DNA of 32,453 nucleotides. Source: Archangium sp. GTDB lineage: Bacteria > Myxococcota > Myxococcia > Myxococcales > Myxococcaceae. Under the pieces are notes generated by a model. It saw only the letters and a list, made by a program, of their open reading frames with translations, had not been told where the DNA came from and did no database searches. The position numbers and the translations under genes were made by a program. Below, piece by piece: positions 15,663 through 23,552 of this stretch. The DNA is taken from the NCBI GenBank assembly GCA_030695565.1, contig JAUYRZ010000133.1, positions 1 to 32,453 on the forward strand, given 5' to 3'. The first letter of the stretch is position 1. Every line of letters starts with the position of its first letter.

Positions 15663-17174
15663 ATGGCTCAAGCGCGAAAAGTCCTCCTGGCGGATCCCGA
15701 TGTCGGCGCCATTCGAGCGCTGACCAAGGCCCTGCGCGCACGTGGCTACCAGGTGCAGCACGCGCCCGATGGCAGCAAGGCGCTCGAGGTCTCGGTGCTC
15801 CGGCACCCCGACGTGATCCTCTTCGACGAGACCTGCACGCTCATCGAAGCGCGATCGTTCATCAACATTCTCGGCTCGAACCCGCGCACCGAAGACATCC
15901 CGGTGGTGGTCACCACCACCTCGCGCGATCTCGACAAGTTCCGCATGCTCCGCGAGGGCGTGCTGCAGAAGCCGTTCAACATCGACGAGGTGATCGCGCG
16001 CATCGATCACCTCTGCCGCCGGGCTGAAGCGGCACACGAGCTCAAAGGCGACGCCCGTGAGATCGAAGGCGGGCTCGCCCAGCTGCCGCTCCCCGACTTG
16101 ATGCAGATCATGTCGATGAACCGGCGCACCGGCCGGCTGTCGCTCGTGCACGGCCAGGAGCGCGGCGAGATCCACATCGCTGAAGGCAAGCCGGTGAACG
16201 CGCGGGTCAACGACATCCAGGGCGAGAAGGCGCTCTTCCGGTTGATCGGCTGGCGTGACGGCACGTTCGCCTTCCACCCCGGGCCCCCACCTGCGCGCGC
16301 GAAGATCGATCGTTCGATGGAGGACGTGCTGCTGGAGGGCATGCGCCAGACCGACGAGCGCGAGCGGCTGCTGAGTTTTCTGCCGCCGCTGGCGCAGTCG
16401 CTGGCCCTGGTTCCCGATGCAGGCGAGCTGATCGAGCCGCACCCGGTGACGAAAGAGATCCTCCGCGTGCTCTCGCAGCCGCGAAAGCTCTCCGAGTTGA
16501 TGGACCTGGCCGACGCCGCGGACCTCGACATTCTCGGAGCGGTCACCACCCTCATCGAGAAGGGCATCGTTCAGCGCTTCGACGCGGTGGGCGTGGCGGA
16601 TGCGCCGCTGCTGGGCACGGCCGAAGTGCACGCGCTGCGAGGCAAGCTGCTGCGCGGCCGCGCTCACCGGAACGCGTTGGTCGCGAAGGTGATCATCGTC
16701 GGCACCGGGCCCAAAGCAGGGCGGTGGTTCCTGCGAACGTTGCCCGGCATCAAGGCCACCAGCAGCGATCCGGCCTGCCTGCGCAGCAGCTTCGGCACCC
16801 TGGGCACGCTGGAGATCAGCGACGTGCTCAAGGTCGACTTCGTGTTCGCGCCCACGGCAGAGGCCGCGCGGCCGTTGTGGCGGCCGTTTCTCTCCGCGGC
16901 GATCGGCGCGCTGATCATCGAAGAGACCGACGCCTTGATGAAGCAGGCCCGCTTCTGCGCCTTCGAGCTGCGCCTGCCGGTGGTGTTCGCAGCGGGAGCG
17001 GCGGGTGGGGGGCTCAACTCCATCGAGTCCCTCCCGGCCGCGCTCCGGGGCGCTCCGGCCGGCGTGTCGCTGGTGAGCACCGACGTCTCGGGGGCCGTGC
17101 GGGCACTGCTGCTGGCGGCCATGCAGACGCCGAACCAGGAGATCCCCGAGTCGATGTCGACGGGTGAGGCCTGA
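15663..17174 (+). CDS. Response regulator with REC, PATAN (DUF4388) and degenerate GTPase-like domains
   Basis: This is a 503-residue protein. The REC domain (1-120) keeps the acidic pair Asp11/Asp13, phospho-acceptor Asp55 (LFDET), Thr84 and Lys103 (LQKPF), so phosphorylation is plausible. Residues about 135-208 form a PATAN/DUF4388 domain (LPLPDLMQIMSMNRRTGRLS ... GEIHIAEGKPVNA). Residues about 255-305 look like a winged-helix segment (LSELMDLADAADLDILGAV). From about 338 the sequence KVIIVGTGPKAGRWF resembles the start of MglA-type small GTPases. The Walker A Gly-Lys-Ser/Thr is missing, so nucleotide binding is doubtful. Similar REC-PATAN proteins in myxobacteria act in signalling and motility circuits. 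No cognate kinase is adjacent. Confidence 0.8.
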   Translation: MAQARKVLLADPDVGAIRALTKALRARGYQVQHAPDGSKALEVSVLRHPDVILFDETCTLIEARSFINILGSNPRTEDIPVVVTTTSRDLDKFRMLREGVLQKPFNIDEVIARIDHLCRRAEAAHELKGDAREIEGGLAQLPLPDLMQIMSMNRRTGRLSLVHGQERGEIHIAEGKPVNARVNDIQGEKALFRLIGWRDGTFAFHPGPPPARAKIDRSMEDVLLEGMRQTDERERLLSFLPPLAQSLALVPDAGELIEPHPVTKEILRVLSQPRKLSELMDLADAADLDILGAVTTLIEKGIVQRFDAVGVADAPLLGTAEVHALRGKLLRGRAHRNALVAKVIIVGTGPKAGRWFLRTLPGIKATSSDPACLRSSFGTLGTLEISDVLKVDFVFAPTAEAARPLWRPFLSAAIGALIIEETDALMKQARFCAFELRLPVVFAAGAAGGGLNSIESLPAALRGAPAGVSLVSTDVSGAVRALLLAAMQTPNQEIPESMSTGEA

Positions 17175-17219
17175 CCCTGCGTTCAGGGTGGACCCCGCGT
17201 CAGGGCCCTGACTTCAGGC
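17174..17219. repeat. Cluster of CAGGG/CCCTG inverted repeats
   Basis: ACCCTG-CGTT-CAGGGT (17174-17189) overlaps the end of the preceding gene. It is followed by a perfect 14-base palindrome GTCAGGGCCCTGAC (17199-17212) and CCTGA-CT-TCAGG (17208-17219). Several alternative hairpins are possible, so the block probably acts as a structured 3' end or terminator-like element, although no U tract is seen. Confidence 0.5.
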
Positions 17220-17257
17220 CTCTGGCGCTGGCGTAAGCGCTGCAATGTGGGGCCAGC

Positions 17258-17398
17258 ATGATGCCTCTGCTCGTCGCCCCTGCCGCCAACGACCTTCCTG
17301 AACCCAAGAACGCTGAACGTGCCCGCGAGCGCACCCGGGAACGCCGTCTGCGCGGCCCGAATTGGAGCGCTCCGGTGCGTGAAGTGAAGAGCGCCTGA
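17258..17398 (+). CDS. Small basic protein of 46 residues
   Basis: The frame opens at ATGATG (17258) and ends at TGA (17396-17398). The N-terminus is hydrophobic (MMPLLVAPAAN) and the rest is strongly basic (ERARERTRERRLR), ending WSAPVREVKSA. GGGG lies seven bases before the ATG. The stop codon abuts the stop of the convergent 112-residue gene so that both form the palindrome TGATCA, which mildly supports it as a real gene. I do not recognise it; it could be a chance ORF. Confidence 0.4.
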   Translation: MMPLLVAPAANDLPEPKNAERARERTRERRLRGPNWSAPVREVKSA

Positions 17399-17737
17399 TC
17401 ACTTCTGAAGGTCGTTGAGCAGGTCGTTCACGCCGGGCAGTTGCTTCAACAGTTCGAACTCCATCTCGTCGAGCATGGTGAGCCGGGTGGAGCGCAGGTG
17501 GTTGAGGCGGATCTCGATCTTCACCACCCCCTCACCATCCCTGGTGGCCACCACGCTCGAGGCGCCCCCCGCATCTCTGCACTTCGCGATGTCGAGCTGC
17601 AGCGCCTTGAGCCGCCGCGAGATGCGCATCGCCTGCTTGCCCTCGGGTGACTCGAAGGTATGGAAGTGCCGATTGCGCGAGAGCGGGGCCCCCTCGTCAA
17701 AGAGCCTGAGCACCAGCTTGCGCACGAAGGGATCCAT
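17399..17737 (-). CDS. Hypothetical protein, 112 residues
   Basis: The start is the ATG opening MDPFVRKLVLRLFDEG, with GGGG a few bases upstream; the open frame extends further upstream, but into the divergent TPR gene. The protein has a charged first half (SRNRHFHTFESPEGKQAMR), a central VVKIEIRLNHLRSTR strand-helix pattern, and a C-terminal helix (DEMEFELLKQLPGVNDLL). It has no signal peptide or membrane segment and is probably cytoplasmic. I recognise no family. It is divergent from the TPR lipoprotein gene with only 36 bases between the two starts, so promoters must overlap or lie inside the genes. Confidence 0.65.
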   Translation of the reverse strand: MDPFVRKLVLRLFDEGAPLSRNRHFHTFESPEGKQAMRISRRLKALQLDIAKCRDAGGASSVVATRDGEGVVKIEIRLNHLRSTRLTMLDEMEFELLKQLPGVNDLLNDLQK

Positions 17738-17773
17738 CGACCCCGCATCGTAACATCTGTACTTTGTGATCCG

Positions 17774-19093
17774 ATGCGACGACTGACCGTCCTGCTCGTA
17801 GGCGCGCTGGCCCTCTCGGCTTGCGAGGAGGCTGAGAAGGCCCGCGAACGGAAGAAGATCGAGACCACGGTCGATTTCGTGGCGCAGGGCCGGGCTGAGC
17901 TTTCTGCCGGCCGGCCTGAGGCTGCAGCGCGTGAGTTCAAGCAAGCCATCTCGGCCTCGCCCGAAGACGCGAGCCTGTATCTCTTACTGGCGGAGGCCTA
18001 CAACGCGGCGGGCAACGAGGCGGGCGCGACGCTGACGCTCAAGCAAGCCGAGTCGGTCTCAGGCGTGAAGGACCCCAGCATCCGCCGCCAGCGCGCGGAG
18101 ATGTTGATCAAGATGCACCAGGTGAAGGCCGCCACCGTCGAGCTGATGTCGATGCGTGATGACGACCTGCTCACCGATCCCGAGATCCTCAGCTTGAGCC
18201 GGCTCCTCGCGCACTCGGGGAAGATCACCGAGGCGTTCAAGACGCTCGAGCGCATTCAGCTGCGCAGCCCCGACGATGTCGAGGCCAAGACCATGGAAGC
18301 AGAGATCCTCTTCCTGAAAGGCGACGTCTTGCTCGCCGCGAAGTTGATGGATCGGTTGTTGACCGAGACGCCTTCGCTCACCTCGGCCCGGTTGCTGCGC
18401 GCGCGGTACTTCTTGAATGAACGTCAGCTCGAACAGGCCGAGCAGGACGTCAGCATGGTCGACCCGAAAGACGCCAAGCGCACCGATGTGGTGACGCTGC
18501 GGGCGCGGGTGCTCAACGAGCTGGGCCGGTCTGATGAAGCGGCGTCGTTGCTCGAACGGCTGGTCGATGAAGATCCGAAAGACGCGGAGACGCTGGCGCT
18601 GCTGGCGGAGACCCGGTTGCTGCAGGGGAAGGGTGGCGATGCCCAGGTGCTGGTCGATCAGATCCTCGCGATGGAGCCCCGGTGGGCGCGTGCCCTGTAC
18701 GTGCGTGGCCGCGCGTTGGAGCAGCAGGAACGCCTCGATGATGCGCTCAACGATTACCAGTCGGCGCTGCTGACGGATTCGGGGTTCGTGCCGGCGCTCA
18801 AGCGCATCTGGCGCATTCAGGACAAGAAGGGGAACAAGGCCGAGGCCATCGACACGCTCGAGTTGTTGTTCTTCCACAACGACATCGACGCAGAGGAGAA
18901 GGTGCAGTTGGCGCGGTACTACGCGGAGACCTGGGCGAACGTGGATCGCGGGTTGAAGCTGATCAACGAGGCGCTGCGGAAGGATCCGAAGAACCCGGAG
19001 TACCTGAAGATCAAAGCCAAGCTCGCGAAGGGCGGGGCGAAGAAGCCTTCGGGTGGTGGCGGGATTCAGATCATCAGAGGCAAAGGCAGATGA
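17774..19093 (+). CDS. TPR-repeat lipoprotein
   Basis: This is a 439-residue protein with a lipoprotein signal (ALSAC, Cys17). It is followed by tandem helical repeats of the TPR type, for example AELSAGRPEAAAREFKQAIS and EDASLYLLLAEAYNAAGN. About ten repeats fill residues 30-420, and the tail is basic and Gly-rich (KKPSGGGG). TPR lipoproteins serve as periplasmic or outer-membrane scaffolds in assembly and secretion; nothing here shows which. The ATG was chosen because it directly precedes the signal peptide. No ribosome site is visible in the short upstream region, so the message may have a very short leader, possibly from a TAACAT -10 at 17751. The stop is followed at once by the dispersed repeat. 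Confidence 0.83.
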   Translation: MRRLTVLLVGALALSACEEAEKARERKKIETTVDFVAQGRAELSAGRPEAAAREFKQAISASPEDASLYLLLAEAYNAAGNEAGATLTLKQAESVSGVKDPSIRRQRAEMLIKMHQVKAATVELMSMRDDDLLTDPEILSLSRLLAHSGKITEAFKTLERIQLRSPDDVEAKTMEAEILFLKGDVLLAAKLMDRLLTETPSLTSARLLRARYFLNERQLEQAEQDVSMVDPKDAKRTDVVTLRARVLNELGRSDEAASLLERLVDEDPKDAETLALLAETRLLQGKGGDAQVLVDQILAMEPRWARALYVRGRALEQQERLDDALNDYQSALLTDSGFVPALKRIWRIQDKKGNKAEAIDTLELLFFHNDIDAEEKVQLARYYAETWANVDRGLKLINEALRKDPKNPEYLKIKAKLAKGGAKKPSGGGGIQIIRGKGR

Positions 19094-19138
19094 CTCCCTC
19101 TCCCTGCGACAGCGGGGAGAGGGTCGGGGTGAGGGGCG
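19094..19138. repeat. Dispersed palindromic repeat, copy 2a
   Basis: This copy begins directly after the TPR gene stop. CTCCCTCTCCCTGC and GCGGGGAGAGGG form a hairpin, followed by TCGGGGTGAGGGGC. It is an inverted partner of 19157-19201. Compared with the copy at 32417 it differs only at two loop positions over the shared 37 bases. Confidence 0.8.
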
Positions 19139-19156
19139 ATCTCGGGCGCCAGTCAG

Positions 19157-19201
19157 GCCCCTCACCCCAGCCCTCTCCCCGCGTTCGCAGGGAGAGGGAG
19201 C
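19157..19201. repeat. Dispersed palindromic repeat, copy 2b (inverted)
   Basis: GCCCCTCACCCCAGCCCTCT and the following CCCC ... GGGAGAGGGAG are the reverse complement type of copy 2a, 18 bases away. It ends four bases before the M16 peptidase stop. Together the pair can form one long hairpin or two small ones between convergent genes, and may act as a bidirectional terminator. Confidence 0.8.
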
Positions 19202-19205
19202 GCGG

Positions 19206-20498
19206 TCAGCGAAGTAGTTTGGCGGCCTTCAAGATCACCGCCTCCGACTTCTTCTTCGCCGATCGCGGACCGACCGCCACGGTGACCATGCGCTCGGCCG
19301 ACAGCCACTTCTTCGCGAGCCGCTGCAACTCCGCCAACGTCACGCGCTCCATCTCTGCCTTCTTCTGCTCGAACGTCTCGACCGGCCGGTACAGCTCGCC
19401 CGCGCCGAACCACCCGCACAGATCTCCCGGCGAGTCCTGAAGGAAATCGAGCTGCATCGCGAACCGCGTCTTCGCCCTGCGCAGCTCCTCGCGGCTGATC
19501 TTCCCCGCCCGCAGCGTGCCCAGCGTGCGGAGCACTTCCTGGAACACCTCCGCCAGGTTCTCCGGCGCCGAAGCCCCCTCGATCTCGAACGTACCCACGT
19601 CATGAAACGACTCGATCATCGCCCCGACCGAGTACGCGAGCCCGCGCTTCTCCACGATGTTGTGCGGCAACCGGCTGGAGAGCCCGTCATCGAGCACCCG
19701 CCGCAACAACCCCAGCCCGGCAGAGTCCGGATGATCCTCCCGCACCGTGGGAAAGCTCATGCGGAACTCGACCTGCGCCTCATCCAACGTGACGAACTTG
19801 AAGCGAGGCCCGGTGGGCGCGAGCTCCAACGGAGCCACCTCACCCAACCGGGGCCCGGGCGGCAGGTACCTGAACGACTCCTTCGTCGCCTTCACCACCC
19901 GCTTGCGAGTCACCGGCCCCGACACCGCGACCACGATGTTCCCGCCCACGTACGCGCGCTCGAAGTGTTTGCGAACATCGCGCAGGGTGAGCTTCTTCAC
20001 CGAGTCGGTGGTGCCCGCGATCTTGTGCGACATCGGGTGCCCCTCGTAGAGCACCCGCTTCGACAGGTTATCCACGTCGACATCGCGGCCGCGTTCATCG
20101 ACCTCGTCGAGCATCTCCTCGAGGATGATCCGTTTTTCCGTCTCGAGGTGGCCCAGCTTCGGCCGGGTCATCATCTCGCCGAGCACCGAGAGCGGCACCT
20201 CGAGGCCGTCCTGGTGCGCAGGCGTGTAGAAGTAGCTCGAGTCACGCATGGTGACGCCGTTCAAGTTGCCGCCGACGCTCTCGACGGCCGCGTTCATGCG
20301 CACCGAGTCGGGGTAGCTCTTGCTGCCGCGGAAGAAGAGGTGCTCGAGCAGATGGCTCACGCCGTTGTTCTTCACCTCTTCATGCCGGCTGCCGACGCGC
20401 ACGTAGACCGCGACCATCAAGCTGTGAAGGTGCGGTGTCTCGATGGTGACGACGGTGAGCCCGGAAGGGAGGACATCCTTGAAGACGGAGAAGCTCAC
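19206..20498 (-). CDS. M16-family zinc metallopeptidase
   Basis: This is a 430-residue peptidase. The inverted zinc motif HxxEH is intact (His49-Leu-Leu-Glu52-His53, in VSHLLEHLFFRG). The third ligand is a glutamate about 75 residues on (Glu127 or Glu128 in ILEEMLDE). The C-terminal half has the usual non-catalytic second M16 lobe with RGLAYSVGA. Length and layout fit the short processing-peptidase-like bacterial M16B type. No signal peptide is obvious, so it is probably cytoplasmic. It starts with GTG overlapping the stop of the histidine kinase (GTGA), so the two are co-translated. That pairing suggests the peptidase acts in, or is controlled by, the same signal route; the substrate is unknown. 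Confidence 0.92.
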   Translation of the reverse strand: MSFSVFKDVLPSGLTVVTIETPHLHSLMVAVYVRVGSRHEEVKNNGVSHLLEHLFFRGSKSYPDSVRMNAAVESVGGNLNGVTMRDSSYFYTPAHQDGLEVPLSVLGEMMTRPKLGHLETEKRIILEEMLDEVDERGRDVDVDNLSKRVLYEGHPMSHKIAGTTDSVKKLTLRDVRKHFERAYVGGNIVVAVSGPVTRKRVVKATKESFRYLPPGPRLGEVAPLELAPTGPRFKFVTLDEAQVEFRMSFPTVREDHPDSAGLGLLRRVLDDGLSSRLPHNIVEKRGLAYSVGAMIESFHDVGTFEIEGASAPENLAEVFQEVLRTLGTLRAGKISREELRRAKTRFAMQLDFLQDSPGDLCGWFGAGELYRPVETFEQKKAEMERVTLAELQRLAKKWLSAERMVTVAVGPRSAKKKSEAVILKAAKLLR

Positions 20499-22030
20499 GC
20501 GCGAGGAAACTCCAGGAGAAAGGTGGTGCCGCCGTTGGGGGCGCTGTCTACGTCGATTCGGCCACCGTGCGCCTCGACGATCTGACGGGAAAGCGAAAGA
20601 CCCAGGCCCGTACCGCCCGGCTTGGTGGTGAAGAAGGGCTCGAACAACTTCTCGCGCACCTCGGGGGGGATGCCGGTGCCGGTGTCGCTGACGCGCACGT
20701 CGAGCAGGGCGCCTGAGCTGCCCGCGCGCACCTTGAGCGTGCCGCCCGTGGCCATCGCCTCGCGCGCGTTGCGGATGAGGTTCAAGAAGACCTGCCGCAG
20801 CTGGCCTTCATCGGCCGAGATGGGGAGCCCCGCTTCCGGCAGCTCCGCGACGATCTTCACGCCCGCGCGCTCCAGCTCTTCGCGGGCGAAGCCGAGCACC
20901 TCTTCGAGGATTCTCTTCAGGTCCTCAGGCCGCTTCGCCGGAGTCGGCAGGCGCGCCAGGCGCAGGTAGTCTTCGGTGATCTCGGTGAGCCGATCGACCT
21001 CGCGCATCACCGAGGTCAGCAGGTCCTTCGCTTCTTTCGCGTCGGCGGGCGTCTCGAAGGTGCCCAGCTGATCCTGCAACATCTCCACGTTGAGCCCGAT
21101 GGAGGAGAGCGGATTGCGGATCTCGTGCGCCACCTGCGCTGACACCCGGCCCACCGCGGCGAGGCGTTCAGCACGAATGAGCTCCTGCTGTTTCTGCTGC
21201 AGCTGCGCCTCGCGCTCTTTGAGCGCTTTGGCCATCGCGTCGAACTCACGCGCGAGCACGGCGATCTCGTCTTCGCCCTCGACGCCGATCTTCGCTTCGT
21301 AGTCGCCTTGCCGAATGCGCGAGACACCGTCGATCAGCGTTCGCAGCGGTCGCAAGTTGCGAGCCGCCAGTCCGGTCGCGAGCAGACCGACTCCGATCGC
21401 CACCACCGCTAGCAAGATGATCACCACGCCGGTACGGCGTTCACGCTCCTGGGTCAGCCGCACGCGTTCGTGGATTCGTGCCTCGAGCGAGCCGTGCAGC
21501 AAACGAATGGTGGACGAGAGCGCGTTCTCCATCTGCTGCAGGCGATCGAGCGCGGCGTTCGCTTTCTCCCAATCGGGCGAAGGCGACTCGAGCAGCCGAA
21601 ACGCCAGGTCAGCGGCCTGCTCGTATTCGCCGAAGCGCACCTTGAGGTCGTCGAACTTCTTCGCGACATCGGCGACGAACGGCTTCTCTGCTTCGGGAGC
21701 GAACTCGAGCACCTTGACCGCGGTGTCCTTGCCCGACTGCAGCCGGCCCGCCATCAGCCCGGGAAAGTAGAGCCGGGCGAGGCGAATGAGGGCCTTGCGG
21801 GTCTCCACGCTCGTCTCATCGCGCAGGCGTTCGGTGTCTTTGGCCTGGTTCGCCTGGAAGGTCTCGATGGCCGCGACGGTCTGCGAAAGCCCCAGATACC
21901 CCTCGGAAACCAGCCGGATCTCGACCTGATTCTGCCGCAGCGTGAGCACGGAGAACCCGGACACCGCCCCGAAGGTGACGAGCACCACCGCGTAGCCGAG
22001 GAAGATGCGGGTGGTGAGGGAGAGCTTCAC
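20495..22030 (-). CDS. Sensor histidine kinase with periplasmic domain and HAMP
   Basis: This is a 511-residue membrane kinase. Transmembrane helix 1 covers about residues 9-30. A helical periplasmic domain of about 170 residues follows, then helix 2 (about 201-222), HAMP (to about 275), a coiled coil rich in Gln/Glu (EAQLQQKQQEL), HisKA with phospho-acceptor His302 (VAHEIRNPLSS), and HATPase with N box (NLIRNAREAM, 417-426), G1 DTGTG (449-453) and G2 GGTGLGL (472-478). All motifs are intact. The HisKA type with HEIRNPL resembles NtrB-like kinases. The start is GTG, without a clear ribosome site. No response-regulator gene is adjacent, so it is an orphan kinase here, with the downstream M16 peptidase gene as its only operon partner. 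Confidence 0.92.
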   Translation of the reverse strand: MKLSLTTRIFLGYAVVLVTFGAVSGFSVLTLRQNQVEIRLVSEGYLGLSQTVAAIETFQANQAKDTERLRDETSVETRKALIRLARLYFPGLMAGRLQSGKDTAVKVLEFAPEAEKPFVADVAKKFDDLKVRFGEYEQAADLAFRLLESPSPDWEKANAALDRLQQMENALSSTIRLLHGSLEARIHERVRLTQERERRTGVVIILLAVVAIGVGLLATGLAARNLRPLRTLIDGVSRIRQGDYEAKIGVEGEDEIAVLAREFDAMAKALKEREAQLQQKQQELIRAERLAAVGRVSAQVAHEIRNPLSSIGLNVEMLQDQLGTFETPADAKEAKDLLTSVMREVDRLTEITEDYLRLARLPTPAKRPEDLKRILEEVLGFAREELERAGVKIVAELPEAGLPISADEGQLRQVFLNLIRNAREAMATGGTLKVRAGSSGALLDVRVSDTGTGIPPEVREKLFEPFFTTKPGGTGLGLSLSRQIVEAHGGRIDVDSAPNGGTTFLLEFPRA

Positions 22031-22041
22031 GTGAGTGGCGA

Positions 22042-22071
22042 TTGACCGGGGGCGCTGGGGAACACTATGGT
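22042..22071 (+). promoter_or_regulatory. Sigma-70-type promoter candidate
   Basis: TTGACC (22042-22047) and TATGGT (22066-22071) are 18 bases apart. They lie between the divergent histidine kinase gene and the gene starting at 22111, giving a leader of about 32 bases. Confidence 0.5.
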
Positions 22072-22110
22072 GCGTCGGCTAACCATTTGTTTTATCAGCC
22101 AAAACCAACC

Positions 22111-23544
22111 ATGTCCCGTCTCATTCCGCTGATGTGTGTGGCTTGCGCCGTGGGGGCCTCATCTGCCTACGCGCAAAAGCCGCGAGTCGTCGTGCTGCCG
22201 TTCGCGTCGGGCGAGGGCGCGAGCGAGACCGCGTCTTCGAAGTTTCATGCGTTGCTGCTCGAAGAATTGAAGTCGCGCAACGACGTGCTCGAGATCGTCG
22301 CGCCGCCCTCGACCAGGCCCGCCCCGCCCCCTGAGAAGCCCGGCGTGGTGAAGCGGGGCCCCAGCGCAGAAGCCGTCGCCGCGCTCGAGTCGGGCAAGAA
22401 GGCGTTCGACGATCTCCGGTTCGAAGACGCCGTCGCGAACCTGAAGAAGGGCATCGAGGGGATGCTGAGTGATCCCGCGACCGCCGACTACGAAGGCGTC
22501 ACCGATGCGTACGTGAAGCTCGCGGCCGCCGCCTTCCGCATGGGCGAGGAGAAAGAAGCGAAGAGCGCGTTGATCGAGTTCGCGCGCTTTGCTCCGAACT
22601 ACGAGTTGTCGGCGGGTTTTCCCCCGATCTTCCAGCGTGAGTTCGACAAGGCGAAGAAGCGCCTGGAGAAGCAGCCCAAGGGCAGCGTCACCATCGAAGG
22701 GCCTTCGGGCTCGACCGCGTTCCTCGACGGGCGCGATCTCGGCATGGTGCCGGTGAACGACGAGATCATCCCGGGCGGCGTGCACTACGTGAAGGTCGAA
22801 GGCACCAAGGGCGAGAAGTTCGGTCAGACCATCAACGTGACCGGCCCGGTGAAGGTGAAAGCCAGCTTCGGAGGCGCCGGCGAACGCGCTCCGGTGGTGG
22901 CCAGCAAGCCGGTGATCGTCGACCCGGCGATCACCTCGAGCCTCGACAGTGGCACGCAGAGCCGCCTCATTCCGTACCTCAAGTCGGTCAACGCCGACTG
23001 GGCGCTGGTCGGCTACGTGTACAAGACGACGGACAGCCAGCTGACCGCCGGCACTGCGCTGTTCTCGGTGCGGAAGGGCCAGTTCGCCGCGCTCACGCCG
23101 GTCTCGTTCGATACCGACGTGCTGACCGCGAACACCGAAGCGTTCAAGTTGAGCGAAGAAGTGGTGAAGCGGCTGACCTCGTTCGGCGCTCCTGCTTCGT
23201 TGCCGGTGAACCTGGCCACGCGCCCTCGCACCGCCACCGTGCTCGCGAAGAACGACACGCCCAACAACACCGACGACATCGAGGCCTCGGGCCCGAAGTC
23301 GAAGAAGGTGGTGTTGCTGCCGCAGAAGAGGGTGAACCCCGAAGACCAGCCGCCGCCGGACATGGGCGAGAAGCCGCCTGAAGAGATCAAGCCGGATCCC
23401 AAGGCAGGTGGTTCTGCCGGCATGTGGATCGGCATCGGGCTTGGCGTGGTCGCAGCAGGGGCCGCAGCCACTTTCGGAATCATGGGTGCCACGAGCACGG
23501 GCCCGTTCAAGCCGGTGACCGGTACGGTCACGGCGACCTGGTGA
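22111..23544 (+). CDS. Secreted TPR-like/PEGA-type envelope protein with C-terminal membrane helix
   Basis: This is a 477-residue protein. A signal peptide ends at AYAQ. Residues about 20-55 read KPRVVVLPFASGEGAS, followed by HALLLEELKSRNDV, a pattern seen in lipoproteins that bind or sort. A TPR-like helical section (about 85-180) follows, then a PEGA-type beta domain (KGSVTIEGPSGSTAFLDGRD ... NDEIIPGGVHYVKVEG). The C-terminal part is Pro/Lys-rich (EDQPPPDMGEKPPEEIKPDP) and ends with one hydrophobic helix (MWIGIGLGVVAAGAAATFGI). Such proteins are frequent in myxobacteria and are of unknown function. The Kelch lipoprotein gene follows 8 bases after the stop, so the two probably work together in the envelope. 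Confidence 0.75.
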   Translation: MSRLIPLMCVACAVGASSAYAQKPRVVVLPFASGEGASETASSKFHALLLEELKSRNDVLEIVAPPSTRPAPPPEKPGVVKRGPSAEAVAALESGKKAFDDLRFEDAVANLKKGIEGMLSDPATADYEGVTDAYVKLAAAAFRMGEEKEAKSALIEFARFAPNYELSAGFPPIFQREFDKAKKRLEKQPKGSVTIEGPSGSTAFLDGRDLGMVPVNDEIIPGGVHYVKVEGTKGEKFGQTINVTGPVKVKASFGGAGERAPVVASKPVIVDPAITSSLDSGTQSRLIPYLKSVNADWALVGYVYKTTDSQLTAGTALFSVRKGQFAALTPVSFDTDVLTANTEAFKLSEEVVKRLTSFGAPASLPVNLATRPRTATVLAKNDTPNNTDDIEASGPKSKKVVLLPQKRVNPEDQPPPDMGEKPPEEIKPDPKAGGSAGMWIGIGLGVVAAGAAATFGIMGATSTGPFKPVTGTVTATW

Positions 23545-23552
23545 GATCACAC

